From JABDMH01 sp965223215 (GTDB lineage: Bacteria > Bacteroidota > Bacteroidia > Chitinophagales > Saprospiraceae): a stretch of 64,000 nt of DNA. Below the pieces are notes generated by a model. It worked only from the letters and a program-made list of their open reading frames with translations, had not been told where the DNA came from and made no database searches. The stretch spans positions 4,216,001 through 4,280,000 of the forward strand of contig CBDCVZ010000010.1 in assembly GCA_965223215.1 (NCBI GenBank), read 5' to 3'. The position numbers were made by a program, and so were the translations under genes. Shown here one piece after another: positions 53,581 to 62,117 of this stretch. Each line of letters begins with the position of its first letter. Positions within the stretch are counted from its first letter, which is position 1.

Positions 53581-55467
53581 CTACTGATCTCGATCTATTT
53601 TAAGGCCAAAATGATCTCGGAACGACTTGAAATGTGGATTCTCCTCACAGAGCGCTTCAAATTTTTCCTTGACAGTAAGCACTTTTGGCCGCTCGATCGC
53701 ATCTGCTGCCTCCTGATCAATTTCGATCTTAATGGTCAGACGAGGTAGCCCCAATTCACCCCGAAGCTTATCAATTAGTGCTGTTTCTTGCAAAATTACT
53801 GTCTTCGAAATCTCGGAGGAGACCGATGCCACAATTGCATTGTTTTTTACATCGAGAACCACTCGCTCCAGTACGGCTTTCACCGTCTGCGAGGTCTGAC
53901 TACTTGCATAGTCTTGCCAAATGGATAAAACCTGATCCAGGGTAACCACTTGCGTAGCTAACTCCCGGTGTTCTGCATAGCGAGCAGCTGCTACCTTCTC
54001 GATCTGATCCAAGGTGCCCAAGGTCGAGAGTGTAAGAGGACCTGGGTTCACCTCTACCGAAACAGCGGGGTTCGTGCCAGATTCAGTCTGCGATGTGACG
54101 GCAAGCGTTTCTGCTTCCACGTCGTTTTCAATCACAGTATCTGGCTGCATCGTCCGTTCTCGTAGCTCGTGAGTCTCCGGCCGGCCTTCAACTTTTGGGT
54201 CCGTGCGGTCAGAGGTATTGGGTTGTAAGGAGTCCTTTAGTTGAGCATCAGGCAGTGCGTAAACTTCTGAATCATCAGCGGCACTGAGCTCTGGTGCTAA
54301 GGATTGTTCGATTACCGTACCTGGTGGGTCAATCTTTTTTTTTTCCGAAGCAGGCTGGATCGGAGTGTCTAACAAGTGCTGTAGGTGATTGATCTTGATT
54401 AAGGTCATCTCAACATGCAGGCGTTTGTTTTTAGCCATTCTGTATTCGACATCACAAGTATTTAAGAGATCGAGTGCAGACAGCAGAAATGACTCATCAG
54501 CGAGTGCCGCCTGATTTTGATACTGCTCCGTGAGTAAATCACTCAGGCTGACCAGGTGATGAAGAGCTTCGTGCTTACAAACGAGTAGATTGCGGAGGTG
54601 TTCAGCCAAGCCATTGATAAAGATATCGCCATCAAATCCTCTTTTCTGAACCTCATCAAAGAGCGATAAAATGGTCACCAGGTCACTCTGAAAAAATGCC
54701 TCCACCACTTTGAAGTAATATTCGTAGTCAAGAATATTTAGGTTGCTGATCACGTCTTGATACGTGATTTTCTTGCCTCCAAAACTGGCAATCTTATCGA
54801 ATATTGAAAGTGCGTCGCGTAATGCCCCGTCTGCTTTGGTGGCAATCAAGTGTAACGCATCGGCCTCAGCCGAGATATTTTCTTGGTCACAGATCTGTTG
54901 CAACTGGGCGGCAATATCGTCTACCTGGATGCGCTTAAAATCGAAAATTTGGCATCGTGACAAGATGGTGGGTATAATCTTGTGCTTCTCGGTGGTCGCC
55001 AATATGAAGATGGCGTACGGAGGTGGTTCCTCCAGCGTTTTCAGAAAGGCATTAAAAGCCTGCTGAGATAGCATGTGGACCTCATCGATGATGAAGATCT
55101 TGTAGCTGCCTTCTTGAGGCTGAAAGCGAACTTGTTCGGTGAGTGATCGGATGTGCTCAACGCTGTTATTAGAGGCGGCATCCAACTCTAAAATATTAAG
55201 TGAAGCATTGCGATCAAATGACTTGCAAGAGTCACAATTACCACACGGTTCAGTTTCGGCTCCCACATTGTGGCAGTTAAGGACCTTTGCCAGAATTCGT
55301 GCACAAGTCGTTTTTCCAACCCCTCTAGGACCGCAAAAAAGAAAGGCGTGTGCCAAAGTATTTTGTCGAATGGCATTTTTCAAGGTGGTACCAACATGCG
55401 ATTGACCGACCACTTCATTGAAGTGGAGGGGGCGATATTTTCGTGCTGATACTACAAAATCACTCAT
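53581..55467 (-). CDS. dnaX: DNA polymerase III subunit gamma/tau
   Basis: 628 residues from ATG 55467 (MSDFVVSARKYRPLHFNEVVGQ). The clamp-loader AAA+ part: Walker A FCGPRGVGKTTCARIL, the four-Cys zinc module LNCHNVGAETEPCGNCDSC, Walker B IIDEVHMLS and sensor TTEKHKIIPTILSRCQIFDF. After about residue 370 comes a low-complexity linker rich in Glu, Pro and Thr and then a C-terminal tau-type domain. It loads the sliding clamp and, as tau, holds DnaE. An exact -7 promoter (55492) precedes it. No recR or ybaB neighbour is seen. Confidence 0.96.
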   Translation of the reverse strand: MSDFVVSARKYRPLHFNEVVGQSHVGTTLKNAIRQNTLAHAFLFCGPRGVGKTTCARILAKVLNCHNVGAETEPCGNCDSCKSFDRNASLNILELDAASNNSVEHIRSLTEQVRFQPQEGSYKIFIIDEVHMLSQQAFNAFLKTLEEPPPYAIFILATTEKHKIIPTILSRCQIFDFKRIQVDDIAAQLQQICDQENISAEADALHLIATKADGALRDALSIFDKIASFGGKKITYQDVISNLNILDYEYYFKVVEAFFQSDLVTILSLFDEVQKRGFDGDIFINGLAEHLRNLLVCKHEALHHLVSLSDLLTEQYQNQAALADESFLLSALDLLNTCDVEYRMAKNKRLHVEMTLIKINHLQHLLDTPIQPASEKKKIDPPGTVIEQSLAPELSAADDSEVYALPDAQLKDSLQPNTSDRTDPKVEGRPETHELRERTMQPDTVIENDVEAETLAVTSQTESGTNPAVSVEVNPGPLTLSTLGTLDQIEKVAAARYAEHRELATQVVTLDQVLSIWQDYASSQTSQTVKAVLERVVLDVKNNAIVASVSSEISKTVILQETALIDKLRGELGLPRLTIKIEIDQEAADAIERPKVLTVKEKFEALCEENPHFKSFRDHFGLKIDRDQ

Positions 55468-55491
55468 AAATTCATGGTGTGATGCCACGGG

Positions 55492-55499
55492 CAAAACTA
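55492..55499 (-). promoter_or_regulatory. dnaX -7 element TAGTTTTG
   Basis: Exact TAnnTTTG on the minus strand, 25 bases before the dnaX ATG. Implies a short leader of about 17 bases. Confidence 0.45.
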
Positions 55500-55581
55500 T
55501 GAAAACGAACCCACATTGAGGTGTGCAGTTAGAACTTCTTTGAAGATTCGTATTTTATTGCCAAGGTTATTTATTTACATA

Positions 55582-57462
55582 CTATCGTTTGATAATGAGC
55601 AGCCTGATTTGCGATGGATGATCTGGTGAGTGGTGGATGGCATTGGTGGCAATCACTCCTTCAGACTCATCGTAGTTGTTGCCTCCCGTATTTAGATTTC
55701 GCTCAAACCGTGGAAAATTACTGCTTGAGATTTCGATTCGAATTCGGTGTCCCTCGGCAAAAAAATTGCTCGTTGACATCGGGGACATTTCTACGGGATA
55801 GACCTGGTCTTCCTCCATGAAGACTTCGGTGTCATACCCATTGCGATAGCGCAAGCGCTGAATCGTCTCGTCAAGATTATAGGCCCGTCCGTCCGGGTAA
55901 ACATCGATTAGCTTAATGGTAATGTCTGTGTCTTTGGCATCGGAAGAAACATACAGGGTGCTTTCAATGAAACCACTTACCTCAATTCCCTCACTCAATG
56001 GTTCAGATGTGTAGACCAATATGTCTTGACGGGTCTCCATCCCCTGCTGATCAAAGGAGCCACCCTGTACGGCATTGCCAGTACAACACACATTCCCACC
56101 ATAGGATGGCACGGGATTGTGCGGATCATACTGAAACACATCCTTATCTATCTCCTGGGAGACTGAGGATTGAAGGATGCCATCTCCATAAAGGCTGTTT
56201 GCCTTTCCTCCGCTGGACAAGAAAAGCGTAGTCATCTCCGCTTGTGCCGGGGGCCATGATGATGCGGTTTGCCAGAGGTTAGAGCCCATCGTGTAATATT
56301 GCACTCTTGGCAACTGGTCTATGAGATCGCTGGTCTGCCCCTTCAAATGTTGGTCAAACCAGCCGTAGATCAAACCATCGTAATCCAGTCGAGCGTCACC
56401 CAGATCGCGTTCGCCAACGATGGTGTGCTCCGTGGCCCTTGTAAAGCCACAATGAAGGGTAGGAGCTATGACCAGGTACTGTTGATCCGCGATCGGTTTG
56501 CTGGCCGTGCTACGGACATGGTTAAAAAGGGCCAAATTGGGTCCGGTACTCACATCATACCAAGAGACAAACCAAAAACTAGGCACCTCCAACGGCATGT
56601 TATCATGATATAAACCACCGGTAAACCAAGCTGGATCATTGGGCTTGCGAACAATCATCTTTTTGTAAATGCCATTGGCACCTTGTGCATTCTCAATGAT
56701 GTCCATGACGGGTAAATGGGTCAATCCCTCTGACCAGTCAACGCTTGGCATTTCAGGGGCCATGTCGTAGAATCTTTGCAATCGGAGCAAGTCTTTCTGC
56801 ATAATTCCTTCGGGAAGGCGAGGTCTTAATTCGTCATGTTGGGTGCCGTATAGCCACGCTGTAAAAAGCATCTGTTGAGCACCACCCCGATACCAATTGC
56901 CTTGTTCATGGAATGGGCCCACTCTACCAACACCGGCTCCAAAGCCCATCGGGACCATCGCGGCAAAGGCTGGATGCCCCAGGGCAGCCACGGCCATTTG
57001 CCATTCGGCAGTTGACGAGCAACCATAAGTACCAATTTTCCCATTGCTCCAATCTTGCTCTGCCATCCAGGTTAAAGCATCGTAGCCATCCGTCCGTGGT
57101 GTTCCTAAGATATCCCAGTCTCCTTCAGAGAAAAAACGACCCCGTTCATTTTGAACTACGTACGCAAATCCACGCTTGACCGCTTCATATGCTCGTTGTA
57201 GCGTCCTCGTACGCATTGCGCCATCTCCGTACGAATTGAAATTATAGGGGGTTCTGGAAAAGATGATGGGAACCTTTTCACTCGTACGAGGTCGATAAAT
57301 ATCGGTACATAAGCGAACACCATCGCGCATAGGCATCATGACCTTTTGATCAATGATGGCGATTGATGCCAATTGATCGTACACATCATTTTGAGCGCTC
57401 GCATTTGCACTGAGCAATAGCACTAGTGTATAAAACCAAGCGAACTTTTTCACGACTAGCAT
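55582..57462 (-). CDS. CocE/NonD-family (X-Pro dipeptidyl-peptidase-like) hydrolase
   Basis: 626 residues from the ATG at 57462 (MLVVKKFAWFYTLVLLLSANASAQ signal peptide). The alpha/beta-hydrolase domain begins VMMPMRDGVRLCTDIYRPR and holds the nucleophile in GTYGCSSTAEWQMA and a catalytic-type His in PTLHCGF. The C-terminal jelly-roll (about 420-626) is shown by YTSEPLSEGIEVSGFIESTLYVSSDAKDTD and GHRIRIEISSSNFPRFERN. S15-type enzymes cleave acyl esters, glutaryl beta-lactams or X-Pro peptides; the substrate here is open. Secreted or periplasmic. It is divergent from nadE with under 100 bases between. Confidence 0.9.
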   Translation of the reverse strand: MLVVKKFAWFYTLVLLLSANASAQNDVYDQLASIAIIDQKVMMPMRDGVRLCTDIYRPRTSEKVPIIFSRTPYNFNSYGDGAMRTRTLQRAYEAVKRGFAYVVQNERGRFFSEGDWDILGTPRTDGYDALTWMAEQDWSNGKIGTYGCSSTAEWQMAVAALGHPAFAAMVPMGFGAGVGRVGPFHEQGNWYRGGAQQMLFTAWLYGTQHDELRPRLPEGIMQKDLLRLQRFYDMAPEMPSVDWSEGLTHLPVMDIIENAQGANGIYKKMIVRKPNDPAWFTGGLYHDNMPLEVPSFWFVSWYDVSTGPNLALFNHVRSTASKPIADQQYLVIAPTLHCGFTRATEHTIVGERDLGDARLDYDGLIYGWFDQHLKGQTSDLIDQLPRVQYYTMGSNLWQTASSWPPAQAEMTTLFLSSGGKANSLYGDGILQSSVSQEIDKDVFQYDPHNPVPSYGGNVCCTGNAVQGGSFDQQGMETRQDILVYTSEPLSEGIEVSGFIESTLYVSSDAKDTDITIKLIDVYPDGRAYNLDETIQRLRYRNGYDTEVFMEEDQVYPVEMSPMSTSNFFAEGHRIRIEISSSNFPRFERNLNTGGNNYDESEGVIATNAIHHSPDHPSQIRLLIIKR

Positions 57463-57559
57463 ATTCTGGCAGGTTTTTAGTGGAAATTTTTGTCTAATGA
57501 CGAAAGATAGTGATATCGGCAATGTTTAAGATCTTTGTCCCCCTAAAACCAAAAGGGAA

Positions 57560-59197
57560 ATGCGGATCGCTTTAGCACAGTTAAACTATCATATCGGCAA
57601 TTTTGAAGGAAATCTGCAAAAAATGCTGGCAGGTGTTGCCCGGGCAAAAGAACAAGGTGCAGACCTGGTTTGCTTTGGTGAGTTGGCTACTTGTGGCTAT
57701 CCACCTCGTGACTTCCTTGAGTTTAATGATTTCATTAACAAGGCTGAAGCAACCGTGAAGGGACTGGCCGAAGCTTCATTTGGCATTGGCATTATAGTCG
57801 GAAGTCCGGTCCGAAATCCTGACCTGGAAGGAAAAGATTTGTTTAACGCCGCCTTGGTACTTAGTGAAGGCGAAACTATTCATGCCTCGCACAAAGCATT
57901 GCTTCCTACCTATGATGTCTTCGATGAGAATCGATATTTCGAGCCCTCCATTGACTTTTCAACATTCGAATTCAAAGGTAAGCGCATTGCCTTGACGATT
58001 TGTGAAGACGTTTGGAACATCGGCAATGAAAATCCCCTCTATCGGATATGCCCGATGGACGAGTTGATCAAGGAGTCTCCTGATCTGATGATCAACATTT
58101 CCGCTTCACCATTTAGTCATGATCACGCCGAAGAACGGGTGAGGATCATGCAAGAGAATGCCAAAAAGTACCAAATACCGTTTTTTTACATCAACAATGT
58201 TGGCGCTCAAACGGAGTTGATCTTCGATGGTGGATCTCTAGTAGTCAAACCCAATGCTGAGGTTTTCGAAGAGCTACCATACTTTGAAGAAGTTATTAAG
58301 ACCTTTGATCTGGATGAGCTTTTACAAGCGCCTTCCGCACCTAAATCTGCGAAGGAAAAGATGCCCTTGGTTCACCAAGCACTCATACTGGGCATCCGCG
58401 ACTATTTCGGAAAACTAGGATTTTCTAAAGCGATTGTCGGGCTCTCTGGTGGTATTGACTCTGCGGTCACCACCGCCCTAGCCAGTGAAGCACTGGGCGC
58501 CAAAAACGTCAGGGTCTTATTGATGCCTTCTCAATTTTCTTCCGACCACAGCATTGAGGATGCCCTTTCGCTTGCAAATGGGTTGGGTATCACGTCAGAC
58601 CTCATCCCCATCCAACCAGCCTTTGAGGAAATCCATCATGCATTGGCCAACTTATTTGACGGTCTACCTTTTGATGTTACGGAAGAGAACATTCAAGCTC
58701 GCATCCGTGGGATACTCCTTATGGCCATGTCAAACAAATTTGGCCACATCCTATTGAATACTTCAAACAAGAGTGAGGCTGCCGTGGGCTATGGCACTCT
58801 TTATGGGGACATGGCCGGTGGACTTAGTGTCATCGGTGATTTATATAAGACCGAGGTTTATCAATTGGCACAATACCTCAACAGAAATCAAGAAATCATT
58901 CCCCTGAACACCATCAACAAGCCGCCCAGTGCCGAACTGAGACCGGATCAGAAAGACTCCGATAGCCTACCCGATTACGATATCTTAGATGAGATCTTAT
59001 TTCAATACATCGAGCTGGAGAAGGGACCCAAAGAAATTATTGGTTTGGGCTTTGACCCAAATCTCGTGCGCAGGATATTGAGGCTGGTCAACATCAATGA
59101 ATTCAAACGCCATCAAACAGCTCCAGTACTGCGAGTCTCTAATAAAGCATTTGGGATGGGCCGGCGCATGCCTATCGTTGGGAAGTATTTGAGTTGA
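57560..59197 (+). CDS. nadE: Glutamine-dependent NAD+ synthetase
   Basis: 545 residues in two domains. Residues 1-260 are a nitrilase-type glutaminase with the Glu-Lys-Cys triad: FGELATCGYPPRDFL, ASHKALLPTYDVFDENRYF and ALTICEDVWN. Residues about 270-545 are the synthetase with the ATP motif VGLSGGIDSAVTTALA, plus LLNTSNKSEAAVGYGTLYGDMAGG and PPSAELRPDQKDSDSLPDY. It amidates deamido-NAD using glutamine. Together with nadC it marks de novo NAD synthesis. Confidence 0.97.
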   Translation: MRIALAQLNYHIGNFEGNLQKMLAGVARAKEQGADLVCFGELATCGYPPRDFLEFNDFINKAEATVKGLAEASFGIGIIVGSPVRNPDLEGKDLFNAALVLSEGETIHASHKALLPTYDVFDENRYFEPSIDFSTFEFKGKRIALTICEDVWNIGNENPLYRICPMDELIKESPDLMINISASPFSHDHAEERVRIMQENAKKYQIPFFYINNVGAQTELIFDGGSLVVKPNAEVFEELPYFEEVIKTFDLDELLQAPSAPKSAKEKMPLVHQALILGIRDYFGKLGFSKAIVGLSGGIDSAVTTALASEALGAKNVRVLLMPSQFSSDHSIEDALSLANGLGITSDLIPIQPAFEEIHHALANLFDGLPFDVTEENIQARIRGILLMAMSNKFGHILLNTSNKSEAAVGYGTLYGDMAGGLSVIGDLYKTEVYQLAQYLNRNQEIIPLNTINKPPSAELRPDQKDSDSLPDYDILDEILFQYIELEKGPKEIIGLGFDPNLVRRILRLVNINEFKRHQTAPVLRVSNKAFGMGRRMPIVGKYLS

Positions 59198-59419
59198 TCG
59201 CCTCTCGTTTGTCATTCAGAATATATCTTGGTTTAACAAAATTCTAAGCAATTTTTAAACCGAAAAAATTGATTTCCTCCAATACAAATTTCATCCAAGT
59301 TATTTTAGGTTTTCTCATTGATAAGGATCCTTTGTTTTGCCCATGATTACACCAGCTAAAAGGCTTGAAAATCCAGTCAAAAAAGCCAGTCCAGGATTTC
59401 TTTAGGAGTTCGAAAATCA

Positions 59420-59427
59420 TACCTTTG
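59420..59427 (+). promoter_or_regulatory. atp operon -7 element TACCTTTG
   Basis: Exact TAnnTTTG match, 32 bases before the atpB ATG. A T-rich TTTCTTTA near 59397-59404 is in the right place for a degenerate -33. The 260 bases between nadE and atpB hold no other gene I can support; an imperfect GGTTTA/TAAACC stem follows nadE near 59232-59260. Confidence 0.5.
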
Positions 59428-59458
59428 TGGCGAATTTCAAGAAAGGGATGAACCGCCC

Positions 59459-60709
59459 ATGATTACGACAAAAAATTGCCTTCTTTTCCTTGCCATTTTC
59501 GGGACCTTTTCGATCGTCCAAAATTCTCTTCTGGCACAAGTCGAGGATCACCACGATTCTCATCAGCACGACGATCATACTTCGTCTGGAGACATTTGTG
59601 CCCACCTCGGGCACCATGGTGGTGAATTTGATCCCGCAGCTACCGCTTTTCATCACATTGCCGATCCCAATGTATTTTCAATAGGTCCTTTTAATTTTCC
59701 GCTGCCTTGCATTTTGTATTCAAAAGATCGCGGACTGGACATCTTTATGTCGAGCAAGTTTGAATTCGATTTTAGAGGACATGGAGAAGGACACAAGGCC
59801 TACAATGGATATGTTTTGGACGGTGGCACCGTTATGCGGGTGGTCGATGATCATTTTCCCATGGGTTCGGTGGATATTGGGGGTGTTGCACATCACGGTG
59901 ACGAGGCTCATGTTTGCGTGGATGGTAAGCCCTATCTGCTGGAAGCAAAAAGCACGATGGATGGGGGATTTCTGGGAGGTGGAGTAACTTCATTTTATGA
60001 TTTTTCCATCTCCAAGAATGTCGTAGGTCTAATCTTAATCGCTTTGTTACTCGGCTGGGGTTTTATTAACATTGCTCGAGCATATCGCGATCGAGAAGGC
60101 AAAGCACCTAAGGGACTTCAGTCGTTAATAGAGCCAGTTTTTGTTTTTATTCAGGATGAAGTTGCTAAGCCGTTTTTAGGGGACGCATGGGCAAAGTACC
60201 TGCCATTATTAATGTCTTTGTTCTTTTTCATACTGGGTCTAAATCTTTTTGGACAAATTCCATTTCTGGGAGGTGTCAATGTGACTGGCAACCTAGCTTT
60301 TACCATGGCGGTAGCAGTCATTGCTTTTATCGTGACCAATATCAGTGGTAAAAAATCATATTGGAAACATGTTTTCTGGATGCCAGGCGTACCCGCTGCT
60401 ATCAAGGCCGTAATCATCACACCGGTAGAATTTCTCGGATTATTTATTAAACCCCTCACCCTGATGCTTCGATTATTTGCGAACATCACGGCAGGACATA
60501 TTGTGGTACTTACCTTCGTGGGTCTAATTTTCATTTTCGGTCAGTCCGGGCAGAGTTTGGGTGGCACAGCGGTGGGTATTGGAATATCAATTCCTCTGAC
60601 GCTGTTCATGTTAGCCATTGAACTCCTGGTGGCATTCATTCAAGCATTCGTATTTACGATTTTGACCGCATCCTATATTGGAGCGGCTATTGAAGACGAT
60701 CATCATTGA
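59459..60709 (+). CDS. atpB: ATP synthase F0 subunit a, with His-rich N-terminal extension
   Basis: 416 residues, longer than the common 240-280. The first about 25 form a signal-like helix ending in LLAQ. Residues about 28-175 are an extracytoplasmic extension rich in His and Asp (VEDHHDSHQHDDHTSSG, then AHLGHHGG, GHGEGHK). The membrane core starts near 185. The essential arginine is R338 in LMLRLFANITAGHIVV, and FQGE-like contacts lie in the last helices (MLAIELLVAFIQAFVFTILTASYIG). It forms the proton half-channels beside the c-ring. Extended subunit a is common in Bacteroidota. No atpI or atpZ lies in front. First gene of the operon. Confidence 0.96.
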   Translation: MITTKNCLLFLAIFGTFSIVQNSLLAQVEDHHDSHQHDDHTSSGDICAHLGHHGGEFDPAATAFHHIADPNVFSIGPFNFPLPCILYSKDRGLDIFMSSKFEFDFRGHGEGHKAYNGYVLDGGTVMRVVDDHFPMGSVDIGGVAHHGDEAHVCVDGKPYLLEAKSTMDGGFLGGGVTSFYDFSISKNVVGLILIALLLGWGFINIARAYRDREGKAPKGLQSLIEPVFVFIQDEVAKPFLGDAWAKYLPLLMSLFFFILGLNLFGQIPFLGGVNVTGNLAFTMAVAVIAFIVTNISGKKSYWKHVFWMPGVPAAIKAVIITPVEFLGLFIKPLTLMLRLFANITAGHIVVLTFVGLIFIFGQSGQSLGGTAVGIGISIPLTLFMLAIELLVAFIQAFVFTILTASYIGAAIEDDHH

Positions 60710-60738
60710 TTATTTAATTATTATAAATCCTATTAATT

Positions 60739-60942
60739 ATGACAGGTTCATTAGCAGCAATTGGAGCTGGATTGGCAGTTATCGGCGCTGGAATCGGTAT
60801 CGGAAACATTGGAGCCAAAGCAATGGAGGCCATTGCCCGACAACCCGAAGCAGTGGGTGATATTCGTGCAAATATGATCTTGATGGCTGCCCTGGTTGAG
60901 GGTGCCGCCTTGATCGCCATTATACTGGCATTCTTTGCTTAA
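60739..60942 (+). CDS. atpE: ATP synthase F0 subunit c
   Basis: 67 residues forming a two-helix hairpin with glycine-rich first helix (AAIGAGLAVIGAGIGIGNIG), the RQPE loop and ion-binding E54 in MAALVEGAALIAII. After the Glu is Gly, and no Gln is at the first-helix ion position, so the sodium-binding pattern is absent; a proton-driven ring is expected. It is needed in many copies per enzyme. A 10-bp hairpin follows after 9 bases. Confidence 0.97.
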   Translation: MTGSLAAIGAGLAVIGAGIGIGNIGAKAMEAIARQPEAVGDIRANMILMAALVEGAALIAIILAFFA

Positions 60943-60951
60943 AATGACAAT

Positions 60952-60990
60952 GTGGGATCAGTTAGCAACGGTTGGTTGACCTGATCCCAC
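60952..60990 (+). promoter_or_regulatory. Strong intercistronic hairpin between atpE and atpF
   Basis: GTGGGATCAG (60952-60961) and CTGATCCCAC (60981-60990) are perfect inverted copies; the loop has a further CAAC/GTTG pairing. It is followed by CCTTTATTTATT, not a clean T-run. It begins 9 bases after the atpE stop and ends 30 bases before atpF. It may protect the atpE mRNA end or cause partial termination, raising c-subunit output. Confidence 0.6.
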
Positions 60991-61020
60991 CCTTTATTTA
61001 TTAGGATTGAAAGAATTATT

Positions 61021-61533
61021 ATGATTTATCTAGCAGATTTCAGTGTTATCAAGCCCGACTTTGGATTATTTGCCTGGTCGTGCCTAATCTTTGTGCTATT
61101 CTGGATTTTGATTGGTCGATTTGCTTTTAAGCCCATTGCCCAAGCCTTGAAAAAGAGAGAGGATGACATCCAAGGTGCACTGGACGCATCTGTAAAAGCA
61201 CGGGAAGAAATGGCCAAGATGAAAGCTCAAAACGAGTCATTATTAGCTGAAGCCAGGGCAGAAAGAAGCAAAATGCTCAAAGAAGCCAGCGAGACCAAGG
61301 AGGCCATTATCAAAGAGGCTAAGGAGGGTGCTAAATCCGAGGCTAACAAGATTCTCGAAAATGCCCGTATTGAAATAGAGAGTCAAAAGAAGGCTGCCAT
61401 CACAGAGGTTAAGAACCAAGCCGGTCTCATGGCCATCGATATCAGTGAGCGGCTGATCAGAGAAGAATTAAAGGATCGTGATCGCCAACAGAAATTGGTT
61501 GAATCGATGATCAAAGAAATCAATTTGTCTTAG
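61021..61533 (+). CDS. atpF: ATP synthase F0 subunit b
   Basis: 170 residues: one N-terminal membrane helix (about 14-33: LFAWSCLIFVLFWILIGRFAF) and a long charged coiled coil (about 40-165, with ALKKREDDIQGALDASVKAR and AKEGAKSEANKILENARIEIES). It forms the peripheral stalk that links F0 to F1 through delta. Length is usual. Next gene atpH starts 9 bases after. Confidence 0.96.
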   Translation: MIYLADFSVIKPDFGLFAWSCLIFVLFWILIGRFAFKPIAQALKKREDDIQGALDASVKAREEMAKMKAQNESLLAEARAERSKMLKEASETKEAIIKEAKEGAKSEANKILENARIEIESQKKAAITEVKNQAGLMAIDISERLIREELKDRDRQQKLVESMIKEINLS

Positions 61534-61542
61534 AGAAAACTT

Positions 61543-62085
61543 ATGTCTGCACATCGAATTGCCCACAGATATGCGAAATCATTACTCGATCTAGGCATTG
61601 AGCGCAATGAATTGGATCAGATGGTGAGGGATGTCGAGATTGTTCAAGCCAGCCTTCAGTCACGTGATTTATTCCTGCTCATCAAAAGTCCCATCATCGG
61701 CGCAAGCAAGAAGAAATCGATTTTTAAGAAGGTTTTTGCCGATCAACTGAGCCCAACCATGAGTAAGTTTTTTGACATTATGATTCGGAAAAGCAGGGAA
61801 AATGTTTTACCTGAAATTCTAGATTCATTTATCGACCAGTATAAGGACTACGAAAAGATATCCACAGTTATACTCAAGACCGCCAATGCATTAGATGATC
61901 AAACCATCGAGGAGATCAAACGGCAGCTGCAGGAAAGTACCGAAACAAAATCTAACATCGATCTCCATGTCGAGGTAGATCCGTCTCTGATCGGCGGTTT
62001 TAAACTACAGTTTGAAGGAAAAGAATATGATGCCAGTTTGGCCTACAAACTGGATCAGATGAGAAAGCAATTCTCGTCGAATTAA
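61543..62085 (+). CDS. atpH: ATP synthase F1 subunit delta
   Basis: 180 residues. OSCP/delta fold with RIAHRYAKSLLDLGIERN at the N-terminus, LLIKSPIIGASKKKSIFKKVF, KSRENVLPEILDSFIDQY and the C-terminal block HVEVDPSLIGGFKLQFEGKEYDASLAYKLDQM. It caps the F1 alpha-subunit and holds the peripheral stalk. Position between b and alpha is the standard operon order. Confidence 0.96.
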   Translation: MSAHRIAHRYAKSLLDLGIERNELDQMVRDVEIVQASLQSRDLFLLIKSPIIGASKKKSIFKKVFADQLSPTMSKFFDIMIRKSRENVLPEILDSFIDQYKDYEKISTVILKTANALDDQTIEEIKRQLQESTETKSNIDLHVEVDPSLIGGFKLQFEGKEYDASLAYKLDQMRKQFSSN

Positions 62086-62117
62086 ACAGACATTGAAAAA
62101 AAATAAAAGATAGCATT

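Noticed and set aside
59342..59404. A 20-codon upstream frame before atpB that begins with the same 12 bases as the atpB start (GCCCATGATTAC)
   Set aside because: It lies upstream of the likely atp promoter at 59420, so it would not be on the main transcript; the shared 12-mer is probably chance.
60739..60942. Sodium-binding c-ring
   Set aside because: E54 is followed by Gly and the first helix lacks the Gln of sodium-type c-subunits, so a proton-type ring is more likely.
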